A DNA stretch of 64,000 nt, from contig JAIKWV010000021.1 in NCBI GenBank assembly GCA_024684435.1, forward strand, positions 44,161 through 108,160, given 5' to 3'. Numbering within the stretch: the first letter of the stretch is position 1; each line of letters opens with the position of its first letter. The notes under the pieces are model-generated. The model searched no databases and had not been told where the DNA came from. It saw nothing but the letters and a program-made list of their open reading frames with translations. Shown here one piece after another: positions 55,569 through 63,830 of this stretch. The position numbers were made by a program, and so were the translations under genes. Source of the stretch: Clostridiales bacterium (GTDB lineage: Bacteria; Bacillota; Clostridia; Oscillospirales; Acutalibacteraceae).

Positions 55569-55608
55569 CCGCCGCGGGACTTTTGATCCTGCGGCGGTCA
55601 AATTTTTA
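55569..55608. terminator. Terminator between converging genes
   Basis: Stem CCGCCGCGGGA (55569-55579) with TCCTGCGGCGG (55587-55597), one G-T pair, then CAAATTTTTA on the plus strand. Confidence 0.7.
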
Positions 55609-55626
55609 TATTTGCCGATTTTGTTA

Positions 55627-56874
55627 TTATCCGAATTCTCCGTTAAAATCCAGGAAAATGGCTTCCTTGGTTTTGGTTTTGTTCTTAAACGCCTCAACAT
55701 TCGCAGACTGGGGAGTATCGTTCTTTTTGAGACAACTCTCGAAGAACTCATAATAATCTGTTTTACCGCAATCTATCGAGGCAATTTCCAGAACATAAAG
55801 AAGCTTTGCGTCAGCCTTGTATGTTTTATTGTATATCGAATAACGCTTAAGCAGTTCAAGGAGAGCATTCTTGTTATTTTTGAGCAAATAGGTTATAAGG
55901 ACCTCACGGTCAACATTGTTGACAAAAGAATTTTTATACCTGTATGAGCTGTATATACTGGCAGCTCTGTTATAGTCCTTGTTCATCCTGCAGATATACA
56001 GACGCATTTCAGTAATGGCGCCGTCGTCGGCATTTTCCTCTTTACACAGTTCAACGGCCTGATCTGTCTGCCCTATTCTGACCATTGCCCTTATACCATA
56101 CCCGATATAAAAATTGATCTTTTCGGGATATGCATTGCGGAGTTCTTCAAACAGCTCCAACTGTTTTTCGTCCGGCTGCTTGATTTGCGCCGCCATTTCC
56201 AGCTTGCTGAGTTCAAATGTGAAGGGCGGATAATCGGGATTGTCCTGCTTTGCCTTATCTATCTCATTGCAAAAATCGGCAAAATCCCCATTGACGTATT
56301 TTTGCTTGATACCGTCTATAAGCTCCTGGGCTTCACCGACAGTTTGCGCGCGCTTTATGACGGCAAGAAGCCTGCTGTCTTTAACGCTTTCAAGGCTCAT
56401 ACGATCCGTAATATGCTCCATTGCAGACTGAGAACCGAAATACTTTTCCCCTGCCTCAATGTATTTTACAAATGTGTTTCTGCCTGCGCTGAAGTTTATT
56501 GCACTTATCGGCAACACTTCCTTCATGTTTACAGCACGCTTGCAAGCCTCGGCATAGCTCTGTACGGCGGAATAGTACGTGCCCTCACCGACGAAATTAT
56601 CACCTTTTCTGACAGATACGGAAACATAAATATTCCAGAACAAAAGATACCCGCAAAACAGGGTCATCACAACAAAAAAGATGACAGCAAAAATTGATGA
56701 AGCGGCACTTTTTATGCTTTGCGCGACTAATTCCGGATCGGGTTCCATATCGTCTCCAAAATAAGGAAGCGGCTTGCCTGTGACAAAATCCTTGACTTCT
56801 TCCATCATAGGTTCCGGATCTTCCGGTATATTATCCGGCATATCTTCCGGCATCTTTTCCTCTTGGTAGTCCAT
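55627..56874 (-). CDS. Membrane protein with TPR-like helical repeats, function unknown
   Basis: A 415-residue protein. An acidic N-terminus (MDYQEEKMPEDMPDNIPEDP) precedes one membrane helix at about 58-82 (SSIFAVIFFVVMTLFCGYLL). The rest is all-helical and looks like TPR/Sel1-type repeats: GEGTYYSAVQSYAEACKRAV, FELSKLEMAAQIKQPDEKQL, RNAYPEKINFYIGYGIRAMV, CRMNKDYNRAASIYSSYRYK. Topology: helical part outside the membrane. The ATG follows AAAGAGGTG. It is a single gene; I cannot assign a function. It may be a scaffold or docking protein. Confidence 0.75.
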   Translation of the reverse strand: MDYQEEKMPEDMPDNIPEDPEPMMEEVKDFVTGKPLPYFGDDMEPDPELVAQSIKSAASSIFAVIFFVVMTLFCGYLLFWNIYVSVSVRKGDNFVGEGTYYSAVQSYAEACKRAVNMKEVLPISAINFSAGRNTFVKYIEAGEKYFGSQSAMEHITDRMSLESVKDSRLLAVIKRAQTVGEAQELIDGIKQKYVNGDFADFCNEIDKAKQDNPDYPPFTFELSKLEMAAQIKQPDEKQLELFEELRNAYPEKINFYIGYGIRAMVRIGQTDQAVELCKEENADDGAITEMRLYICRMNKDYNRAASIYSSYRYKNSFVNNVDREVLITYLLKNNKNALLELLKRYSIYNKTYKADAKLLYVLEIASIDCGKTDYYEFFESCLKKNDTPQSANVEAFKNKTKTKEAIFLDFNGEFG

Positions 56875-56991
56875 TTGTTCACCTCTTTTGATAAAAACTC
56901 ACTCTATTAAAGTATTATATCAAAACAAAACACATTTTTCAATGTAAAATTTATCATATTTTTATTTTGTATTAAGCGAACAAATTTCAGT

Positions 56992-57024
56992 AAAAAAGGC
57001 TGTGCTCCGATACGGAATACAGCC
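56992..57024 (-). terminator. Terminator after the Cys-rich repeat protein gene
   Basis: Stem GGCTGT..TCCG / CGGA..ACAGCC (56998-57024), then TTTTTTA on the minus strand. Confidence 0.75.
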
Positions 57025-57040
57025 CTTAAGATTCAGCGTA

Positions 57041-59395
57041 TTATTTTCTTTTCAGGAAAGCAAATATCTTATGGAAAAATATTATCAGCTTACTGAATGT
57101 ACCGGTATGTATCTTACCGCAGAAATCACAATGTTCACCGCCGGTCATCATCTGTTCGCATTGGTCGCAGTAACCGTCGTTGTCTCTGTCCACATGATCG
57201 TGCTTCGGCATAGGTATGACCACGGTTTCTCTGCTGATCTCCGCTCCGCATTCTGTACAGTATATCACAGCTTCATAACTGCCGTCCGCCTTGTAGGTGG
57301 CCGGCTTTTTGTTTTCTATTACTGTTTCCCCGGGAGTGTGACCCTTAGCTGATATCACCAGCGACCTGTATTCAGTAAGGGTTTCTTTTCCGTCGGAGAA
57401 GTACTGTCCGCACATCTCACAGCGCCAATGATGGACCACGCCGTCAACCGTACAGGTGGGATCTGTTCCGGTCACCTCATAAAGCTTATGGGGCAGTTTC
57501 GGCAGTACGGGAGGTTTGTCAAGGGGTATTGTCGCCGCCTCGTCCTCAAAGATGCCGTGACAGTTATTGCAGATGCAATAGGTGTCTATACCCTCCTCTG
57601 TGCAGGTGGGGGACTTCTGACGGATCCTCACGGTGTCGTGGGGCAGCTTCAGCAGTACCTCTGTCTTTGTCTGAACATAGAAAGACTTGCAGGCAAAGGC
57701 CCCGGAGGTATAAGTCGCCTCGCCTTCCTGAGTACAGGTAGGTTCTACGGTGACCTTCATGGTCACACCCACGGTCTCGGTTACAGTGGTATCTCCGCAG
57801 CGGGTGCAGGTAAGAGTCGCTGTAACACTGCTGTTGTCATCTGCCCAGGTATATACAGGCTGACGGTCATGTCCGAGAGCGGCTATATGTTCGGTCTTTG
57901 TCTGAACATAGAACGCCTTACAGGCAAATCCGTCTGACGTATAGATCGCCTCTCCGTCCTGAGTGCAGGTAGGTTCTACGGTGACCTTCATAGTCACGCC
58001 CACAGTCTCGGTTACAGTGGTATCTCCGCAGCGGGTGCAGGTAAGAGTCGCTGTAACGCTGCTGTTATCCTCAGCCCAGGTATATACAGGTTTATAGTCG
58101 TGACCCAGGGGATCTTCCGGGTCGGTCTTACTTATTATCTTTCCGCAGCGGGTGCAGATAAACGGCGCGTAACCGGGTTCGGTGCAGGTCGGATAAACAT
58201 AGGGCGCTATCTGAGGATCATGCCCGAGAGGGGCTATGGGTTCGTTCTTTGTCTGAACATAGAAAGACTTGCAGGCAAAGGCGCCGGAGGTATAGATCGC
58301 CTCTCCGTCCTGAGTGCAGGTAGGTTCTACGGTGACCTTCATAGTCACGCCCACAGTCTCGGTTACAGTGGTATCTCCGCAGCGGGTGCAGGTAAGAGTC
58401 GCTGTAACACTGCTGTTGTCATCTGCCCAGGTATATACAGGCTCATAAATGTGACCCTTGGCGGGGATCGAGGGCAGCGGGAACATTGCGGGGGTACCGT
58501 TCTGATCCGCGAAATACTGTCCGCACATCTCACAGCGCCAATAAGCGACTACACCATCCTGGGTACAGGTGGGTTCGACCGCGGGGATCTCATAAAGCTT
58601 ATGTGGCAATTTCGGCAGTACGGGAGGTTTTTTAAGGGGTATTGTCGCCGCTTCGTCCTCAAAGATGCCGTGACAGTTATTGCAGATGCAATAGGTGTCT
58701 ATGCCCTCCTCCGTGCAGGTGGGGGATTTTTGGCGTATCCTCACGGTGTCGTGGGGAAGCTTTGCAATGGCTTCCGTCTTTGTCTGAACATAGAACGCCT
58801 TGCAGGCAAAGCCATCGGAGGTGTAAAGCGCCTCGCCCTCCTGAGCGCAGGTAGGCTCCGCAATGACCTTTCTCCTTGCGTTTACGGTCTCCGTTATGGA
58901 AACATCGCCGCATCGTGTACAGGTCATCTCGGCTGTTACGCTGCTGTTGTCCTCAGCCCAGGTATATACAGGTTTATAGTCGTGACCCAGTGGATCTTCC
59001 GGGTCGGTCTTGCTGATGGTTTCTCCGCAGCGGGTGCAGATAAATGGCGCATAGCCCATTTCGGTACAGGTAGGCTTGACGTAAGGGGCTATTTGAGGAT
59101 CATGACCGAGAAGCTTGATATCTTCAGTCTTTTTGGCGCTGCAGTCCCTGCAGGTATAGGTCATAACGCCCTTTTCCGTACAGGTCGGAGAGGTAGTCTC
59201 AACGCCGTCATCCCAATCATGCTCATCATCCACTGCCGCCTGTGTTGCGATACAGTGACAGCAGACCGTGCCGCAGATGCCGCAGGACTCAGCGGGACAT
59301 GCATCCGCCGCTCCCGCAAGACAAACAGGCGGAGCGACCAACAGAAGCATAAAACCGGACAAAATCACGGATATAATTCTTTTTGCCGTTTTCAT
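57041..59395 (-). CDS. Secreted Cys-rich repeat protein (PTC...CxxC...GH repeats)
   Basis: A 784-residue protein with a signal peptide (MKTAKRIISVILSGFMLLLV..., about 1-27). About eleven units carry the pattern 'PTCT..G......C..C.....GH', e.g. KPTCTEMGYAPFICTRCGE. Four copies of YTWA[ED]DNSSVTA.[LM]TCTRCGD lie between them. Cys and His spacing suggests small metal-binding or disulfide-knuckle modules. Near the C-terminus come DNDGYCDQCEQM and CDFCGKIHTGTFSKLIIFFH with a basic amphipathic end KIFAFLKRK. DNA of the repeats is nearly identical, so recent duplication or gene conversion is likely. No function known to me; probably a surface or adhesion protein. The ATG follows GGAGGGATT. Divergent from the GH16 gene. 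Confidence 0.8.
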   Translation of the reverse strand: MKTAKRIISVILSGFMLLLVAPPVCLAGAADACPAESCGICGTVCCHCIATQAAVDDEHDWDDGVETTSPTCTEKGVMTYTCRDCSAKKTEDIKLLGHDPQIAPYVKPTCTEMGYAPFICTRCGETISKTDPEDPLGHDYKPVYTWAEDNSSVTAEMTCTRCGDVSITETVNARRKVIAEPTCAQEGEALYTSDGFACKAFYVQTKTEAIAKLPHDTVRIRQKSPTCTEEGIDTYCICNNCHGIFEDEAATIPLKKPPVLPKLPHKLYEIPAVEPTCTQDGVVAYWRCEMCGQYFADQNGTPAMFPLPSIPAKGHIYEPVYTWADDNSSVTATLTCTRCGDTTVTETVGVTMKVTVEPTCTQDGEAIYTSGAFACKSFYVQTKNEPIAPLGHDPQIAPYVYPTCTEPGYAPFICTRCGKIISKTDPEDPLGHDYKPVYTWAEDNSSVTATLTCTRCGDTTVTETVGVTMKVTVEPTCTQDGEAIYTSDGFACKAFYVQTKTEHIAALGHDRQPVYTWADDNSSVTATLTCTRCGDTTVTETVGVTMKVTVEPTCTQEGEATYTSGAFACKSFYVQTKTEVLLKLPHDTVRIRQKSPTCTEEGIDTYCICNNCHGIFEDEAATIPLDKPPVLPKLPHKLYEVTGTDPTCTVDGVVHHWRCEMCGQYFSDGKETLTEYRSLVISAKGHTPGETVIENKKPATYKADGSYEAVIYCTECGAEISRETVVIPMPKHDHVDRDNDGYCDQCEQMMTGGEHCDFCGKIHTGTFSKLIIFFHKIFAFLKRK
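57717..58450 (-). repeat. Nearly identical tandem-type DNA repeats inside the Cys-rich gene
   Basis: Blocks of about 130-140 bp at about 57717, 57949 and 58309 differ at only a few positions. Each spans the code for 'TWA.DNSSVTATLTCTRCGD' and the following Cys-rich unit. Spacings are 232 and 360 bp. Confidence 0.75.
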
Positions 59396-59432
59396 TTCAA
59401 ATCCCTCCTATATAAATAATTAACCCATATTC

Positions 59433-59461
59433 ATTTTATTATATATTTTCTATTTTGTCAA
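59433..59461 (-). promoter_or_regulatory. Promoter of the Cys-rich repeat protein gene
   Basis: Minus-strand TTGACA (59461-59456), a 17-bp spacer and TAAAAT (59438-59433). Confidence 0.7.
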
Positions 59462-59479
59462 TATAGAAAAAATATTGAC
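59457..59479. promoter_or_regulatory. Inverted repeat joining two divergent -35 boxes
   Basis: GTCAATAT (59457-59464), seven bases, ATATTGAC (59472-59479). Both arms include the -35 box of one of the divergent promoters, so a single regulator could control both genes. Confidence 0.5.
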
Positions 59480-59503
59480 GCAGTAAAATAAAAAGAGTAT
59501 AAT
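59475..59503 (+). promoter_or_regulatory. Promoter of the GH16 gene
   Basis: TTGACG (59475-59480), a 17-bp spacer and TATAAT (59498-59503). Confidence 0.75.
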
Positions 59504-59549
59504 AAAAGTAATAACAAATCTTGCTCCATAAAACCCGGAGGTAAATTTT

Positions 59550-60482
59550 ATGTACAATTTATTCAGCAATTTTGGCTGGTCAAACGGACAGAGATTTTGC
59601 TTTGAAATCGGAATAAATTCACTGAAAGATCTGTTTTCCGGCAAAGTCTCCTTAAAAAAAATCATCGCAACGCTCCTTGTTATATCCGAGATTATGGGCA
59701 TGGCGATATTCAAGCTGCCCATTTATCCCCGGGGAGAAGAGCTCGACCTGACAGGCTATGAGCTTGTAGTCTGTGATGAATTTAACGGCGACAAAGTTGA
59801 TACCGACACATGGTTTTTCAGGAGCCTCGGCTCAGGCAACTCAGGCTGCGGCTTCAACTGTGAAAGTCAGGCGAAGGTTGAGGACGGCAATCTGATACTC
59901 ACCGCCGAATATCTTGACGCGGAAAAAGGGAAATACGGCGAAGGCTGGTACTCCGCGGTGATCGCTCTGAATCAATGGTACTGCAAGGGCTATTTTGAGA
60001 TCCGCTGCATATGCAACAAGGGCGAAGGCTTCTGGAGCACATTCTGGCTGCAGTCAGGTCATTCATACGATCTGCAGTCTAACGGCGGCATCGGCGGAGC
60101 GGAGATAGATATTCTTGAAAATTCCACATTTGACTTCCCTCTCAAAAAGTTCCGCAACTGCATTACTCAAACCGTATACTGCAACGGTTATGACGATAAC
60201 GACGAAAATATCGACAAATGCCAGGTCAGAGCAGCCGGGGACGATATATACAACAAGTTCAACACCTACGGCGTAAAGTGGACCGACGACGAATACATCT
60301 TCTATATAAACGGCAAAGAAACCTTCCGGACATCCTTCGGCAAAGGCGTTTCCCAAGTCCCCGAAAATCTGATCGTCGGGCTTGAGATCCCCAACATACT
60401 GCCTAAAGATATAGCGGCAAACAAGGACTACAAAACTCAGATGACAGTAGATTATGTAAAAGTTTACCAGCTGGCGCAATAA
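59550..60482 (+). CDS. GH16-family endo-beta-glucanase, membrane-anchored
   Basis: A 310-residue protein. The N-terminus carries a hydrophobic segment at about 33-52 (KKIIATLLVISEIMGMAIFKL) that likely anchors it outside. From about 70: YELVVCDEFNGDKVDTDTWF, the GH16 opening, then GYFEIRCICNKGEGFWSTFW and the catalytic ExDxxE in GGIGGAEIDILENSTF at about 178-193. The end NKDYKTQMTVDYVKVYQ is typical. GH16 enzymes cut beta-1,3/1,4-glucans such as laminarin or lichenan. The ATG follows CCGGAGG. Divergent from the Cys-rich gene. Confidence 0.9.
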   Translation: MYNLFSNFGWSNGQRFCFEIGINSLKDLFSGKVSLKKIIATLLVISEIMGMAIFKLPIYPRGEELDLTGYELVVCDEFNGDKVDTDTWFFRSLGSGNSGCGFNCESQAKVEDGNLILTAEYLDAEKGKYGEGWYSAVIALNQWYCKGYFEIRCICNKGEGFWSTFWLQSGHSYDLQSNGGIGGAEIDILENSTFDFPLKKFRNCITQTVYCNGYDDNDENIDKCQVRAAGDDIYNKFNTYGVKWTDDEYIFYINGKETFRTSFGKGVSQVPENLIVGLEIPNILPKDIAANKDYKTQMTVDYVKVYQLAQ

Positions 60483-60497
60483 TTCAGAACATTAAAG

Positions 60498-60533
60498 AGC
60501 CGGGAGGACCGTCAAGTCTCCCCGGCTTTGTTG
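60498..60533 (+). terminator. Terminator after the GH16 gene
   Basis: Stem AGCCGGG (60498-60504) with CCCGGCT (60521-60527), then TTGTTG. Confidence 0.6.
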
Positions 60534-60542
60534 TCGATATTT

Positions 60543-62348
60543 TTATTTGCTGCTATGTTTTTTCTTTTTTATAATCAAGCCTATGATGACCGCGGCTAAG
60601 ACCAGCGCCGCAGAGACCGAAGCAACGATCACCGGATCTACTGGGATGTCTTCTTTCCTCTCGTCTGAAAATTCAGTTGCGCTTATATTTTTCGCTTCTG
60701 CTTCCGCTGACGCGTCAAAATCCGAAAAATACTTTCTGAGCATTCCGGTTCTTGCCGGGATAAATGTCCGAAGCTGAACGTCTTCTTCGTTAGTAACTAC
60801 ATATCCCCAGCGGATAGCGTCGCATTTTGCGGATGCTGATATCATTTCAAAAAGTTCGTTGGCTCTGTCGTTCAGCTGAGTTTCAAACACATCGCACAGT
60901 TCCAGGGAACGCTTTGCTACAAGGTCGGCAAATTTTCTTACGGAGAGCATATGTTTAAGCACTGTCGACGCCTTTTCCAAGCTCTCATTGATCCCCATAA
61001 GATCTTCAGCCGCAAGCCTTACGCTTTTTGGCACATTTTCAGGGTTTGTCATAGACATGTCAAAGTCCCATATCGGTCCCATAACGAATTTATCGCTTCC
61101 GTCGGGAAGAAAAATATAATAACTCAGCTTCCCGAAATCCTGCTCCGAAGCAAATTCATATATCACTGCCGCCTCAACGAAAGAGTCGACATCAATATAA
61201 TCCGTGAAGTATTTGCCCTTGGAATTTTTGCCGTCATCCGAAAGAAGAGCTTCTTCGAAATCATAAAAAAGTGAAGAAATATACTTGATCTCCTTTTGAG
61301 TAATATGTTCCGGCGAATGTATATTTATACAGAAATTGCTCTCAAACCCGCTCGACTTGTACTCAAGTATTTCCTTATCGTCAAATTCAAGTAAGTATCC
61401 GCCGCTTATGTCATCGGGATCATTGGGCAGCTTCCACCATTTGAGTCGCATGCTGTCGGCTTCCTCCTGTACGCATTCAAAGCTGTCAAGATCGGTCTCA
61501 GGATTGGCTGCTTCATTTGCTTTTTCAAGATCGTTTATATTGATCCTGTTTTTTCCGATCTCGATTTTTTCACATATAATATAATTACCTCTGTAGCTTC
61601 CGTTGATATAAAGGTCAACGAAGCGGAAATCCACCGTGTAGGGCAGGTTCGTCAAATGCGCGGCTGTATAGGCTATGGCGTTTCTCATAAGCGTCGGGTC
61701 CATATTATTGGATATCAACGCCCATTTCTTTGCCGCCGCCATGCCCAGAATATCCGTCTTTTCTGAAAATTTAATGCTGTAGCAGCGCTTTTCATTATAA
61801 CCCCAGCTCTTGTTTCCCCTGCCCTTTATATGGGCAAGTTCGCTGCTTTCGATCACTGTTTTCCCGCCCTCCGCCAAGGTCAGGCTTGCTTTTTCACGAT
61901 GTTCTTTGTTTTCGTGTGTTGCGCGGAGACTTCCGCTTGCCGTCGTTATAAACACCGACGGCAAATTTTCGGAGGAACAGACCTTCACGTCAAATTCTCC
62001 GGCGTCTGTTTTGATTTTTACGGTTTTGTCTTCGGCAAAGGCTGATGTGGCGGCGCCGGATGTTATCGGCTCTGTGCCAACGGTTATCTTTTCATAATCA
62101 AAAGTCAATCTTAAGTTCTTCCTGTCACAGTCCGCAGGCAAAAACAGGACGTACTCTCCGTCTTCTCCCGGAAGTTTCTGTATTTCCGTATAGGCTTCGT
62201 CTGCTTCAAACAAACTGACACGGATCTTCAGATCAGGGTGAGTAACAGCATCTTTTCTTTCATTTTCCGCTGCTGAAAAAACACAGCATATCACAGACAG
62301 CAGCAGCGCAGCCACAGCAGTCAATAAAAGTTTCAGCCTTTTTGACAT
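60543..62348 (-). CDS. CotH-family protein kinase-like surface protein
   Basis: A 601-residue protein with a signal peptide (MSKRLKLLLTAVAALLLSVI..., about 1-28). Residues about 170-480 form the CotH kinase-like fold: HIKGRGNKSWGYNEKRCYSI, then KWALISNNMDPTLMRNAIAY, YRGNYIICEKIEIGKNRINI and later FVMGPIWDFDMSM (metal-binding DFD). CotH proteins phosphorylate surface proteins in spore coats; in gut bacteria many have unknown targets. A C-terminal membrane helix (about 574-596) ends with KKKKHSSK. The ATG follows GGGGTG. Divergent from the O-antigen-ligase-like gene. Confidence 0.9.
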   Translation of the reverse strand: MSKRLKLLLTAVAALLLSVICCVFSAAENERKDAVTHPDLKIRVSLFEADEAYTEIQKLPGEDGEYVLFLPADCDRKNLRLTFDYEKITVGTEPITSGAATSAFAEDKTVKIKTDAGEFDVKVCSSENLPSVFITTASGSLRATHENKEHREKASLTLAEGGKTVIESSELAHIKGRGNKSWGYNEKRCYSIKFSEKTDILGMAAAKKWALISNNMDPTLMRNAIAYTAAHLTNLPYTVDFRFVDLYINGSYRGNYIICEKIEIGKNRININDLEKANEAANPETDLDSFECVQEEADSMRLKWWKLPNDPDDISGGYLLEFDDKEILEYKSSGFESNFCINIHSPEHITQKEIKYISSLFYDFEEALLSDDGKNSKGKYFTDYIDVDSFVEAAVIYEFASEQDFGKLSYYIFLPDGSDKFVMGPIWDFDMSMTNPENVPKSVRLAAEDLMGINESLEKASTVLKHMLSVRKFADLVAKRSLELCDVFETQLNDRANELFEMISASAKCDAIRWGYVVTNEEDVQLRTFIPARTGMLRKYFSDFDASAEAEAKNISATEFSDERKEDIPVDPVIVASVSAALVLAAVIIGLIIKKKKHSSK

Positions 62349-62382
62349 GAAACATTACACCCCTTAACGATTTATCTTTAAT

Positions 62383-62411
62383 AGAATATCACACATCCGC
62401 AGTAAATGCAA
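62383..62411 (-). promoter_or_regulatory. Promoter of the CotH gene
   Basis: Minus-strand TTGCAT (62411-62406), a 17-bp spacer and TATTCT (62388-62383). Confidence 0.55.
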
Positions 62412-62451
62412 AGATTAAAAAACACCTCTTCAAATAACTGATATACAACTC

Positions 62452-62480
62452 TTGAAAAAAGCAACCATATGTGGTATGCT
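62452..62480 (+). promoter_or_regulatory. Promoter of the O-antigen-ligase-like gene
   Basis: TTGAAA (62452-62457), a 17-bp spacer and TATGCT (62475-62480). Confidence 0.6.
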
Positions 62481-62513
62481 TAGAAAAAAATCAACACAAT
62501 GGAGGGGGTCAGT

Positions 62514-63830
62514 GTGCAAAAGGTCAGAGACTTTTTGATCTCAAAATATTTTTTGATCGCAGTCGTTCTGCTTGCCTGTGCCATTACGATATCCGGTATG
62601 GAATATGCCGGCGTCATTATTTTTGCGGTTCTGATTTTAGCCATCCTGGCGTTGACCGACGATCTTCTTGCGACTACCCTGCCCTTCCTGCTGCTCTGTA
62701 CTTTCTCTTTAAAATGTTTTGATTCTTTTGACCGTTTCGTTAAATACGTCCCTATCGCCATTCCTGCCGTCGCGGTTTTTGTTTTTCATTTTGTAAAATA
62801 TAAAAAGCATTTTACCATAGGCAAAAGTTTCTGGGGCATTCTGGCAACTTCGATCGCCGTCACCCTCGGCGGGTTTGGTAAAATAACGGCGGCGGAATAT
62901 TTCTCTTTGACCGCGATCTATTATACCATCGGTCTGGGCTTCGGAATGCTCGGCATATATATGGTCATAAACGCCTATTTTGAGGTCAACGAAAGGTATT
63001 CTCTGCGGGAACGGTTTTCACAGATCATGGCTCTTGTGGGCGCCTTCGCCAGTTTTATGGTACTTGAGCATTATCTTGTACATATCAGAGTGCTCATCCG
63101 GGATCCCGGTATTCTGGACTTTCAATGGCGCAACAACATTGCCACCGTTCTCATGCTCTCTCTGCCGTTTCCGTTCTATCTTTCACAGCGGAAGCACTTC
63201 TATATATGGTTCGGGATACTCAGTTATATCTGTATGCTCCTTTCCGGCTCCCGCGGAGGGCTGATCTTCGGCACGATCGAATTCATGCTCTGTGTTGTCA
63301 TAATCCTTATTTACGACAAAAAACATCGCAAAGCCAATAAAATCATTCTGATCGTCCTTGCCGCTATCGGTCTGATCGTTTCACCCTATATTTTTGCCTT
63401 TGTCAGCAAGACACTTGACCGTGTTTTCAATTTTAATGAGAATAAGATACGTTTGCAGCTTTATGCCCGAGCGGTGGAGGATTTTAAATCCAATCCGATA
63501 TTTGGACGTGGACTGGGCTATATGGGCAACCGGGACGTGCATCCTTCCCGCAAATTCTCCCTCTGCTGGTATCATTCCTCGCCCTTCCAGATCATCGGCA
63601 GCTTTGGCATCGTCGGCGTGCTGGGCTATGCGATACAGTGGGCTGTGCGTATACGTATATTTGAAAGTAAACGCAGCCTGTTCAACACCACGCTGTTTAT
63701 TTCTTTTATCGGAATGGAAATGATGTCCTTGGTCAATCCGGGTATATTCTGCCCCGTACCATACCTGCTGATGGTAAACATGATGTTTATCATTATGGAA
63801 AAATGCAACGAGAAACAAATACTAAAGTAA
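62514..63830 (+). CDS. O-antigen ligase / Wzy-like polymerase family membrane protein
   Basis: A 438-residue protein with ten or more membrane helices. GTG 62514 is chosen because GGAGGGGGT (62501-62509) precedes it; ATG 62499 overlaps that site. Family marks: a short Arg-rich loop SGSRGGLIFGTIEFML near 248, and a large outer loop with FKSNPIFGRGLGYMG.R and SPFQIIGSFGIVGVLGYAIQ, as in Wzy_C/O-antigen ligase proteins. It polymerises or attaches polysaccharide at the outer membrane face. No glycosyltransferases lie next to it in this window; the cluster may continue beyond the right edge. Confidence 0.85.
   Translation: MQKVRDFLISKYFLIAVVLLACAITISGMEYAGVIIFAVLILAILALTDDLLATTLPFLLLCTFSLKCFDSFDRFVKYVPIAIPAVAVFVFHFVKYKKHFTIGKSFWGILATSIAVTLGGFGKITAAEYFSLTAIYYTIGLGFGMLGIYMVINAYFEVNERYSLRERFSQIMALVGAFASFMVLEHYLVHIRVLIRDPGILDFQWRNNIATVLMLSLPFPFYLSQRKHFYIWFGILSYICMLLSGSRGGLIFGTIEFMLCVVIILIYDKKHRKANKIILIVLAAIGLIVSPYIFAFVSKTLDRVFNFNENKIRLQLYARAVEDFKSNPIFGRGLGYMGNRDVHPSRKFSLCWYHSSPFQIIGSFGIVGVLGYAIQWAVRIRIFESKRSLFNTTLFISFIGMEMMSLVNPGIFCPVPYLLMVNMMFIIMEKCNEKQILK

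Noticed and set aside
58100..59419. Long plus-strand open frame (439 codons) opposite the Cys-rich repeat gene
   Set aside because: It is a shadow of the repeat gene: no ribosome site, repetitive translation that mirrors the repeats, and the minus-strand frame has a signal peptide, promoter and terminator.
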